A stretch of 64,000 nucleotides of DNA from Obelidium mucronatum (lineage: Eukaryota > Chytridiomycota > Chytridiomycetes > Chytridiales > Chytriomycetaceae), in contig JAIVFH010000109.1 in the NCBI GenBank assembly GCA_025765595.1, positions 1-64,000 of the forward strand. Reading direction: 5' to 3'. Both the position numbers and the translations under genes were made by a program. The notes below the pieces were generated by a model that had not been told where the DNA came from, ran no database searches, and saw only the letters and a program-made list of their open reading frames with translations. This document shows, piece after piece, positions 12,823-22,218 of the stretch. How positions within the stretch are numbered: position 1 is the first letter of the stretch; the number at the start of each line of letters is the position of its first letter.

Positions 12823-12996
12823 TTTTCAACAAATTGCGTTTTTTGTCAGGTTTTTGTGCCAGCCACCTGGAGCTGCTTGGTTTTTTTGATGGATCAGCAA
12901 AAAGAAAAATATTGTTAAATCATCCTTGGTTTATTGAATACGCCTCATAGAAAGCATAGAAGCTCTCAAGAAAAAATGAGCTAAGAATGAGACAAA

Positions 12997-13726
12997 CTAA
13001 TTCCAAACAAAAGTGTTGGTGGACCAAATTGGGTTGTTCATGGCCCATCCATCATTGTACAAAACCAAGTTTCCGTCATTCTACAATAGTTATGAGTGAC
13101 TTTTATAGTATAAAAAAAAGTTAAGCGAAAACAAAACCTGAATACAAAGCAAGCCATCGGAGCCCCATGTCCCAGCATTCCAACGGGTAGTTGTTCCATC
13201 ACCAGTTGGTGCACCAGTCAAGTAGAGATCACCGTTCCAGCCATACTCGAACTGGTAAGCTTTGTAATAGTCACCAATGTCGTTAGCCCAATTTTCCCAA
13301 GATTGAACGTAGCAATTTTGGTTGATGATGCAGGCCCAAGTTTTGTAGTGGAAAACCTTGATGTGCCCTTGCCACTAAAGTGTAGGATTGCTGTTAAGTA
13401 CCAGGTATGCATTATGAAAGAAATGAGTTGATACAACATACATGCAATCCGAAAACAGCACTGCCACTTGGAGATTGCATTCCTTCACCGACTTGGAAAA
13501 CATGGCCTCGACGAATGCAACCAGCATCTGGGTATTGGTAGTACCAGTTTTCCTGAATTGTGTTATCATCATCCGCTGTAATAGCGATTTTCTCGTAGCC
13601 GGGAAGGATGATGGCCTTGGTCTTGATACCCTCAACAGCAATAATGTCAGTTGCGTTTCTGGTGGGAGCGGCCAACACAGTTGTTGAGACCACGGCAGCA
13701 AGAGAAAGAAGGAATGATGGAACCAT
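12997..13726 (-). CDS. Secreted bulb-type lectin-like protein 1
   Basis: The start at 13726 gives a clear signal peptide (MVPSFLLSLAAVVSTTVLAA, cleavage probably near AA/PT). Three exons: 13726-13442, 13374-13138 and 13080-12997, with introns starting GTATGT and GTTTTG and ending TAG. The C-terminal part has the B-lectin (mannose-binding, bulb-type) repeat look: GSDGLLCIQ, NDGNLVLYN, and WSTNTF at the end. The middle part has WENWANDIGDYYKAYQFEYG. It may bind sugars outside the cell. Total about 198 residues. It is duplicated at 14989-15709 with high identity, including its promoter region. The lectin call rests on the short NDGNLVLYN/WST motif. Confidence 0.7.
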
Positions 13727-13949
13727 TGGTTTTTTGATACTAATTTTTTGGAAGTTGAGGCTGGGTTTACGGGATTTTATTTTCAAGGCTTATCTGTGTG
13801 GCTGATGCAAGCACCGCCACTGACGGATGCCTTGGAGACATATTGCGTGATATCAATACCTGTTAGCACCCGCATATTGGCTCGACAATCTCGAGTTACA
13901 GCGAGTTACTCGAGGTTGTATTTTGCAAAGAAAGCGGTTGCACCAATCT

Positions 13950-14362
13950 CAGCGGCAGCATCGGGCTCCGATGGCGAGAGAGAAGGCGCAAAGGCCGACG
14001 CCGAAGAAAGAGAAGAAGAAGGCGATCGTGCCGACTGCGGCTTCGACTGCGGCTACTGCGCCGCTGGCAGCCGCGAAGGAAGACGCGCTGCTGTTTATCG
14101 CCGAAGACGACATCCGTAAGTGGCAGTGTGGCAGTGTGTGTTGAGAGTGTTTCACTCACGCTCTCTCTCTCCCTCTTCTCTCTCTTTCTCTACTCTCACT
14201 TTCTCTATTCTCACCACAGCCTTCGAGGAGGAATGCATCCGCACGCCGCTCTGCCTCAATGGCTCTTCTACCGCGACCACAAGGCCACAGCCCCGCTGCC
14301 GCAGCGCGCCTTCCTGTTTGAACGCGTCCTCCTCTCCCTCCCAGACTCATACAGGATCTTCC
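13950..14362 (+). pseudogene. Truncated copy of the 5' end of SYF1
   Basis: Near-identical to the 5' end of the SYF1 gene at 22262-22774. It covers the exon 1 Ala/Lys-rich stretch, the intron 1 donor CCGTAAGTGG, the pyrimidine-rich intron, and the start of exon 2 (CTTCGAGGAGGAATGCATCC). About 120 bp corresponding to 22335-22455 is missing. The frame is not maintained and there is no start codon context, so this is a non-functional fragment. It ends at CTCATACAGGATCTTCC, where it switches directly to arrestin D-like sequence. Confidence 0.85.
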
Positions 14363-14545
14363 ATCGATTTGGCTAGTGGTGGAAAGTTTGAGAATTTTGC
14401 TTGGTACGGAGTGCGCCCGACGAGCCAGAGGGCTAAAACTCAGGGTTCTCCATTGGCGCTGGAGAGTATTCTGGATCCTCGTAGTCCACCTCCAAGTTCC
14501 AACGACGATCTATACATAGCCGAGTCAGCAGAATCTCTCCCAGTC
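14363..14545 (-). pseudogene. Degenerate internal fragment of arrestin D
   Basis: Matches the linker-coding part of arrestin D (about 11626-11915) with internal deletions. Shared blocks include ATCTTCCATCGA, GAGTGCGCCCG, GGAGAGTATTCTGGA, CCTCGTAGTCCACCTCCAA and CGATCTATACATAGCCGAG. Frames are broken. It abuts the SYF1 fragment on its left. Confidence 0.8.
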
Positions 14546-14780
14546 CTTTCGCCGAACCCGCGACATCGCCGCAGCAACCCTAACCCTACCACCCCGCTCG
14601 GCTGCGCGGACCGCAGCCTTATCTATCGTATATATTGTATCCTTTATACATCATGTGATCATTGTTATCCAATAAACTGTCAAGGTTCCAAAGGACTCTT
14701 TTGCACCCTTAAACTGTCAAGGTTCCAAAGGACTCTTTTGCACCCTTGACGACGCCCCCGCACGTGCACGGACACATCAG
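14546..14780. other. Unassigned sequence with a 37-bp tandem duplication
   Basis: Sits between the two arrestin D fragments. It contains a perfect 37-bp direct duplication at 14673-14709 and 14710-14746 (core CAAGGTTCCAAAGGACTC), and a short AACCCTAACCCT stretch near 14576-14588. No coding potential was recognised. Confidence 0.6.
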
Positions 14781-14850
14781 GGTCTTCGTGTGAGTTCGGC
14801 GGTCGGCGCACATACACAGCCACACTGCTGAATTTTTGCATTTTTCTACA
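14781..14850 (-). pseudogene. Fragment of arrestin D start region
   Basis: Copy of arrestin D 12760-12830, still holding the start codon (14841) and about 23 codons (MQKFSSVAVYVRRP) before it runs into unrelated sequence. It stands upstream of lectin gene 2 exactly as the intact start stands next to lectin gene 1, which shows the duplication unit covered both. Confidence 0.8.
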
Positions 14851-14988
14851 TTGTGCAGGTTTTTTTTGTAAAACAATGAGCTTTTTGGTATTTAAACATT
14901 GTAAATCACCCTTGGTTTTATTGAATTTGCCTCATAGAAAACATAGAAGCTACCAAGAAAAAATGAGCTAAGAACGAGATAAACCAAT

Positions 14989-15709
14989 TCAAACGAAAGT
15001 GTTGGTGGCCCAAACTGGGTTATTCATTTCCCATCCATCATTGTACAAAACCAAGTTACCGTCATCCTACAATAGTTATGAGCGACTTTTATAGTTATCA
15101 AGGAAAGCAAAAGCAAACCTGAATACAAAGCAAGCCATCGGAGCCCCATGTCCCAGCATTCCAACGAGTGATTGTTCCATCACCGGTTGGTGCGCCAATC
15201 AAGTAGAGATCACCGTTCCAGCCATACTCGAACTGGTAAGCTTTGTAATAGTCACCAATGTCGTTTGCCCAATTTTCCCATACTTCAACGTAGCAGTTTT
15301 TGTGGATGATGCAGGCCCACATTTTGTTATGGTAAACTTTGATGTGCCCGTACCACTAAGTTGATAAAGGAGGAAAGCCGTTAAGTATTAGATATACAAG
15401 AAATGTGCTGATTCTACGTACATGCATTTCAAAAACAGCACTGCCACTTGGAGATTCCATTCTTTCGCCGACTTGGAAAATATGGCCTCGACGAATGCAA
15501 CCAGCTCCTGGGTATACGTAGTACCAGTTTTCCTGAATTGTGTTATCATCATCATCCGCTGTAATGGACATTTTGTCGTAGCCTGGACGGGTGATGGCCT
15601 TGGTCTTGATTCCCTCAACAGCAGTAATGTCTGTTGCGTTTCTGGTGGGAGCGGCGAACACAGCTGTTGAGACCAGAGCAGCAAGAAAGAGGAGGAATGA
15701 TGGAAGCAT
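14989..15709 (-). CDS. Secreted bulb-type lectin-like protein 2
   Basis: Duplicate of the 12997-13726 gene with the same three-exon plan. The start at 15709 gives a signal peptide (MLPSFLLFLAALVSTAVFAA). The mature part begins APTRNATDITAVEGIK. The middle exon holds NCYVEVWENWANDIGDYYK, and the last exon holds DGNLVLYNDGWEMNNPVW and ends WATNTFV with TGA at 14989-14991, so WST in copy 1 has become WAT here. The copy looks intact. Flanking arrestin D remnants and a similar upstream region (about 15710-15930 versus 13727-13930) show it arose by segmental duplication. The function is inferred only from the lectin-like motif. Confidence 0.7.
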
Positions 15710-15934
15710 TTGCTTTTTGATACCAATTTGGTAGAAGTAGAAGCTTGAATTTATAGTCAAGACTTATCTAAGTGGCTGGTGCAATGTTCAGGGGCACTGC
15801 CACTCAGACACAGACAGTCACTGGGACTATGCGGATTTGCATGCCCTGGAAACGTTATTTCGTGACGTCAATATCTATTAAATAGCACCTGAATATTGGC
15901 TCAATTTACTCGGCGCGACTCGAGGTTATCACAC

Positions 15935-16894
15935 ACTTATTCTGAAGAATGGGTCCTTCCCAGATAAATTTTTGTGGATGATGGTTGACATCACGTGACA
16001 TCAACCGTGAAATTGAAAAAAAGAAATGTAAAACAAATGCCAGATTCCAGTGCATCAGTTCATCGAAGAGCCTTTCTCAAGCAAGTACGGAAATGCTTCC
16101 TAATGGTAGCCAAGAGCGAAGCATGGTTGGGTATTCCGGATGTTCGCCCGATACCGCTAGCTTCAAGAAAAAACAGTGTGCATTGCATCCGTTCCGGATT
16201 GAATGTCAGTAAGTTTAAAAAAAAGCTGGTTTGAGTGCTAAATAGTCTGTGGGAAAAAGTGCTAGCAATTTAACACTTGTACTCATGTGGAATGCCAAAG
16301 TGGTCCACCACCGGTTGTGTCAGAAGCGGCTGTGGGCTGAAATGACCAGTGGTTGGGGGCTTCGAACGCAAGGCTTGAGCATTGGAGGCAGTTGGTGATA
16401 GGAACGACACCGAAACAAGAATACTACCTACTTCCTTGGGCGAGTAGTAGCGATCATGAAAGGATCTGACATAGCCGAATAAAAGACAAACCTATATTTA
16501 CACCCCTCCGTGCGCGGCTCGCCGGAACCCAAAAAGGGGGGGCAGCACGGCACACCCGGGAGCCAAAGGAGGCACACGATTGGGTGCAACGGACCAAACA
16601 CAAACACTTAACAAAAGAAAGTTGTTAGAAAACCAAGAAGATCAAGAAGAAGAAGAGACAAGATCACTGGGAAGTCGCAGCAATCCATGAAGTATTATTT
16701 ATCGGGTTGGGAAAACAATGAATCCAAAAAAAAAATAAAATAAAAAGAATCAGAAAAAATCAAATAAAAAAACTCTTCAAACCACTTGGAGCTCGCGGAT
16801 AGCCCCACCACCGCTTCGGCCGATGCCCCTCGGGGTATGCGGCAGCTCTGGTCAAGAGCGCAGTGGGTTGGTTGGGGGGTGTTTTGCGGGCCCT
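15935..16894. other. Intergenic, no recognised gene
   Basis: Contains a small open frame near 16037-16234 without a recognisable domain, a CACGTGA element at 15992, a GC-rich patch around 16500-16560, and A-rich stretches around 16720-16770. Nothing here can be called a gene. Confidence 0.5.
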
Positions 16895-17312
16895 GGAATC
16901 GAGATTGGACACACAGCACGATGGGCGGGTTGTCTCACCGTCGCAGCTGTTGGGACCAGTGCGTGCTATGCACCACTGGTTCTTGTGTCTTGAATCGATT
17001 CTGGAAATCGCTCGCTGGAGTTTCGTTTTGACGGCTCTGGACTGGACTTGGAATCGACTCGGGACACACAGCGTAACGGGCGGGTTGTCTCACCGTCGCT
17101 GCTGGTGGGACCAGTGCGTGCTATGCACCACTGGTTCTTGTGTCTTGAATCGATTCTGGAAATCGCTCGCTGGAGTTTTGTTTCGATGGCTCTGGACTGG
17201 ACTTGGACTTGGAATCGAGATTGGACACACAGCGTAACGGGCGGGTTGTCTCACCGTCGCTGCTGCTGGGACCAGCGCGTGCTAGTCACAGCTTCGAATC
17301 GATTCTGGATTT
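16895..17312 (+). repeat. Satellite-like tandem repeat block 1
   Basis: About 2.6 copies of a 155-161 bp unit. Starts at 16895, 17050 and 17211 (GGAATCGA...GGACACACAG). Each unit carries GGCGGGTTGTCTCACCGTCG, CGTGCTATGCACC and GAATCGATTCTGGA. The same monomer recurs on the opposite strand at 19830-20565. Confidence 0.9.
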
Positions 17313-17474
17313 TTTAATTTGCAGGAGTCCGGATTTTTTTTTCGAAGCTGGTGGGTGCGTTTTCTTGCTGTTGCTACGCTAGTAGGCGCATCCGTTGTTA
17401 CTGCGTTTTAAAGTACTTCATTTGGAATCAATGTGTGAGGACTGATAATTGAAATCATTTTATTCGGAAAGTAC

Positions 17475-19682
17475 TTAGTTAGAATCGGAATCAGAACGAA
17501 CAACCTCCTTTCGTTTTTGGCTTCTACTTGAGGTATGACCCCTCCCCTTTACGATTTCCTCATCGTCATCCTGGTCATCCTCATCGTCAAGCAATACCAC
17601 CAGTTCGTTCTCCGCTTGGTTTTCCACATAGTCAGAATCTGAATCAGAACGAACAACCCCCTTTCGTTTTTGGCCTCTACTTGAGGTATGAATCCTCCCC
17701 TTTATGATTTCCTCATTGTCATCCTGGTCATCCTCATCTTCGAGCAATACCACTTGGTTTTCCTCCGCAGCTCCTTCTTCCAGTCCATTTGCGTCTCCAA
17801 CAATCCCAGAGTTATATTCAGCCCACTCAGTCAGGGACATTTGTGTGATTTTCTCCAACATATCACTGACAATGGGCAAGCAGGAATCGTCGTATAAATC
17901 TACCACTTGAGCTGCTCGCATGTACCACGTCAACTGCTGTGTAATTTCGTCATCGTCAAGGTAATTTAACATTCCAACGCCTGGTTCAACAATGCTCGTT
18001 TCAGAAAAGGGTTAAGAACTAAATTACATTACCGTCATATAGAACGTTTCTGGCCAGTTCAACAAATCTCCTTGAGTGACTGTATCCGTCAAGAAAAGCA
18101 ACAGCGACATTACTTCGAATCTGACCCTCTGAAGTGATGTTGTTGTCAGGATCCGCGTATATTTGGTCGAATAATTTGTAGTCGCACATTATGGGGTCAA
18201 AATTCTTGGTCAAACGCCAAGGAGGGGAACATAACTGGCAACCACAAAAGAGAACACCTTGCATTTGGGCGTTCAGAGATGTTTCAATATAACTGGGCTT
18301 TGGAGTCTGGCCAGGATAGCAGGAACAGTCTGGAATCTGTGGGGAGTAGCAATCGTTACCTGCCCCGGCGTGCTGTGCAAGGCCAAGAAACCCAACTTCG
18401 GACCCAGGAAAAAAACGCGAGGCACTCCAATAGTCAGGGTCACGGTCCTTCAATGGTGAATAGTTTCTTGTTGCGTAGACGACATCGGCTTCTTTCAGTG
18501 GAAGGCCATGACCAGTTTGTCGAATAATCGCATGTCTCTCCCCAACAGACGCAGCTCTGATAAAAAACTGTTGAATGCAACTAATTCATCCCCTGTACAA
18601 TTAACTGACCTCGGCTCGTACAAATCCAAAAAATCGTTCCGTTGTCTGAAAATCGTGGTCTTTGTCGTATCCCCTATTGAAAGCAAGGTAGAGTAAACTC
18701 CCATCACATGTGCATCATAGTGGTCCATCTGCTGGTACGTCAGCCCTGGCATGCTTAAAAGCAAAGCGATACCAGAGATTTTTATATCCTCCTCCGACAC
18801 TGTCACCCCAAAAAATTCCTTCATGTAATGAACAAAGACGCTCCTTCTGTTATGTTGCATTTTCTTCAAAGCTCTGTCCAAAACAGAAAGATGGTCCTTC
18901 CGCACATTGTTTGTTACGGCCCAGTCCAATATATGCTCCCAACCTTCCAAGTAAAACTGAAAAGCATTTCCTGAAATACGTGAAACACCTTTGGGCAACT
19001 TGGCCAACTCCCCTGGCTGAAACTTTCGCCCTGATCGGTGGTATTCTGTAAGCCAATAAGTGGCTGATTCATGAGGCGGCCAAAAAACGGACAAGGCCAT
19101 GAGTTCAAGTACTCGAACCACAACTTCTGTTTCACAACTGTCGAGAGGACGGATAAAATGGCAAACGCCGTGTGAACGGAAGCGCGCCAGGAGAGCCTCC
19201 TTATCAGAGTAATCGAGGAGTGCTGATCAACGAAAATTACTTTAATTAGTATCGATTTGTGCCCACTACTTACTTGGAAAAGGGGGTATGGATTTGGCCG
19301 TAAACTCCAGTGCCTTGTGTATCATGTCGGTGGTCACAGCCAAGGCATCGGCTCGAATCTTGCCATCCAGCAGTGGCCAAATCTCCAACTCAAGTAAGGA
19401 GTCTAAGGTTGAAATGCGCCAGTCATACTTTCGACTGCGGCCGCCATGTCGCACCGTATGTTTGTGCCTGAGGACAATATCCAGATTGTCATGGAAAGCC
19501 CAGCAGCTGATTTGGTTCCAATCCTGTGGCAGCCGTGCCTTGACTGACAGAACAAAAAACGGCATTGGTCGTGGATGAAAGTGGTCATGAACATTGGACG
19601 GTTCCAATTTAAACACAGACGTCAGTAACGGCCTCGTTTCCGGCAAGACTGGCGACGTCGGCTGTTTTGGAGTATGTTGCAT
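17475..19682 (-). CDS. Unknown protein with acidic repeat tail and SUMO-binding-like motifs
   Basis: Four exons joined by canonical introns: 19273-19223; one starting at a GTCAGT donor near 18615; and one between LYDG and VGMLNYLD (about 18037-17981). The start is 19682 (MQHTPKQP) or in-frame 19739. The open frame is about 680 residues. Its N-terminal half (LLARFRSHGVCHFIRPLD, then MPGLTYQQMDHYDAHVMGVY with an HxD) loosely resembles a 2-oxoglutarate/Fe(II) dioxygenase, but no convincing distal histidine was found. The C-terminus has two tandem ~46-residue repeats, each with VVLL followed by acidic residues (classical SUMO-interacting form), a QKRK basic patch and a Ser/Asp-rich run. The gene is bracketed by inverted satellite blocks. 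Function unknown; a mobile or host-captured cassette is possible. Confidence 0.65.
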
Positions 19683-19829
19683 TGTTTTCCTGCCCGTACT
19701 GTTTGGGTGGTAATTTAAAGAAAAAATATTTAAAGACACCTGTCCACGCTGTCGCTCAGTGGTATTTTAAAGAAAATATATATAAATTAAAGAAATATGT
19801 CCACGCTGTCGCTCAGCACGCTCTGGTGC

Positions 19830-20565
19830 CAACTCCAATTCAGAGCCATTGAAACTCCAGTGAGGTTTTTATCCAGAATCGATTCAAGACAGAAGAACCA
19901 GCCGTGCATAGCACGCGCTGGCACTGGTGCCAGCAGCGACGGTGAGACAACCCGCCCATCGTGCTGTGTGTCTCGCATCGATTCCAAGACAAATCCAGAG
20001 CCATCAAAACGAAACTCCAGCGAGCGATTTCCAGAATCGATTCAAGACACGAGAACCAGCTGTGCATAGCACGCGCTGGTGCCAGCAGCGACGGTGAGAC
20101 AACCCGCCCATCGTGCTGTGTGTCCCGCATCGATTCCAAGTCGATTCCAGAGCAAGTCTTTTTCCAGAATCGATGCAAGACACAAGCACCGGCTGTGCAT
20201 AGCACGCGCTGGTGCCAACAGTGACGGTGAGACAACCCGCCCGTCGCACTGCGTGTCCCGCATCGATTCCAAGTCGATTCCAGAGCAAGTCTTTTTCCAG
20301 AATCGATGCAAGACACAAGCACCGGCTGTGCATAGCACGCGCTGGTGCCAACAGTGACGGTGAGACAACCCGCCCGTCGCACTGCGTGTCCCGCATCGAT
20401 TCCAAGTCGATTCCAGAGCAAGTCTTTTTCCAGAATCGATGCAAGACACAAGCACCGGCTGTGCATAGCACGCGCTGGTGCCAACAGTGACGGTGAGACA
20501 ACCCGCCCGTCGCACTGCGTGTCCTGCATCGATTCCAAGTCGATTCCGCATCGATTCCACGTCGA
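19830..20565 (-). repeat. Satellite-like tandem repeat block 2 (inverted to block 1)
   Basis: A 133-bp unit is repeated almost exactly three times (equivalent points at 20212, 20345, 20478), plus diverged copies from about 19850. It reads in the opposite orientation to block 1, with shared monomer motifs (CGACGGTGAGACAACCCGCC, TGCATAGCACGCGCTGG). The unit is not a multiple of three, so long frames open on all phases here; these are not genes. Confidence 0.92.
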
Positions 20566-22218
20566 TTAACCTTGCCAGAGCTGGCAAAACACGCACCAAC
20601 CAGAGCGTCGGCGGGTTGATCAGAGCCGCAATGTTTGGACAAAGTAGATTTTTAAACCAAGTCGAGTCGTTTTCAGTACTCGAGTTGGAAAGAAAAGGCA
20701 GGATGGGAAGGTATGGAGTGGAATGGAGGGGTGTTCTATGTGATGAAGTGCAAAAGAGGGGATACGTTGCCGATTTGATCAAAAGATAGATCGGCTTACA
20801 GAGAACCCCAAACTCTGCTGATATTAACTTTGCTCTTGCATCATCACTGTGAACCATGCCAGCGGCTCAGCCAGTAACACCATGCCCATTAGAGCACCGA
20901 TGAAACCTTTGAAAGGCGAACACTGCCCAGCTCCCCCCAAAGAAAAAAAAAATAGCAAAATGAGGAAAGACAGCAATGATTGCGCCGCCTCCACCAGAAG
21001 AGCTGACACCATACTGGCTGACACTGTGGTCCGTTTATTGCTGTTGTGCAGACACAGGCAGCTGGATGGTTGTTTTGAGGTCCAAGACAGAGGGAGCTCT
21101 TTGAACACATCCATAACCCTTAGCCTACTTGGTAGGACTTTACACACTCACTTGATCAAATCCATAGGAGTTCATCTGACATAGCGGCTGGATAAGGGTT
21201 CCTTGAAGGCATGGGAGGAGGCCTGCTCCCTTGCACATGCACTCTCAACAGTAGCTGAAGCTCAACAGTAGTTGAATCAGTGCAAACCATATTTTCCTTT
21301 GTGCCAACTTCAGACAAATAAAGCATCCAATAGTGCGATTTCACCATTGAAGAATCCGTTCTCAAACGGAAATTTTTGATAATCCGTGTCAGAACGGATT
21401 CCGTGCGAAAACGGAAATTTTTGAAAATCCGTGTCAGAACGGATTCCGTGCCAAAACGGATATTTTTTTTTCAAACACTGAGACGCTGCTACCGCTCTGT
21501 GTGCCTGCTCTGGGATACTGCCTCTGGGAGCTTTCTGCCATGCTACTCAGGAAGGCGTCCACCAGAAGGAGGCAGACACCAAAAAGGCTGAACACTCCTG
21601 ATGCAACAGATTGCCCATTTGACTTGAAACTTAGGCTTGCTATTGCATCACACGACCAACTCTAACAGACAGACAGAAAACACACTGCTGGCCCAAATGG
21701 TCAAATAATAGTACCAAAGTAATTCGTTTCGAACCTTGTGAAAATTTTATGACAAATACAAGACAAATACCAAAGAAACAACGAAGGCTTTGGCATTTTA
21801 GAGTTAAGATTCAACTACGTTGTAGTTAGTGTTGGTGCCAAGGGACACATCTGTTGATAGCGACAGGATTAATAGTCACAAAAATGTGGAGTCAACGGTC
21901 ATCACTGACTCATAAGTGGTATCACTTCATATGAAATTCAATTAAGTGCAGGTATTTCCGGCCTGATCCTGAAAAGAAAGCGCGCTAATGGTGGCATGGA
22001 TGTTGAAATAGTTTGTCCAGCGTTGGATACAGGTCTTTAAAGAGTTCAATTTTGATTTTTCATTTGGACAGATTTGTCTGCGTCTATGCCCACAGATAAT
22101 AATTCTCAAGCTGCACCAATGCCGCGTGTATTTTTTCTTGTGTAAGTGTGTGCTCCCTCCTTAATTTTTTGCAAAAAAACCTCTTGTACCAATCCCAGCA
22201 CCCTGTTAACACCAATTA
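20566..22218. other. Gene-poor region with a 45-bp tandem repeat
   Basis: No convincing gene. 21353-21470 holds two full and one partial 45-bp units (CGGAAATTTTTGA...ATCCGTGTCAGAACGGATTC) starting at 21367, 21412 and 21457; the ATCCGT/ACGGAT parts are mutually complementary. Flanking sequence may be old repeat debris. The last 100 bp form the SYF1 promoter. Confidence 0.6.

Noticed and set aside
14573..14590. AACCCTAACCCT as an interstitial telomere tract
   Set aside because: Only two units; expected by chance and no degenerate extension.
16037..16234. Small basic frame (about 65 codons) as a gene or transposase remnant
   Set aside because: No recognisable motif and no paralogue in the window.
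16786..17317. Open frames of 80-124 codons with recurring motifs
   Set aside because: Same explanation: read-through of the satellite monomers in block 1.
19787..20857. Long overlapping open frames on both strands, up to 271 codons
   Set aside because: They are translations of a 133-bp tandem repeat whose length is not a multiple of three, so all frames stay open; no homology-like signal.
20824..21147. 107-codon minus-strand frame with a hydrophobic centre
   Set aside because: The hydrophobic part comes from a TTTTTTTCTTT-type stretch; no start context, paralogue or domain support.
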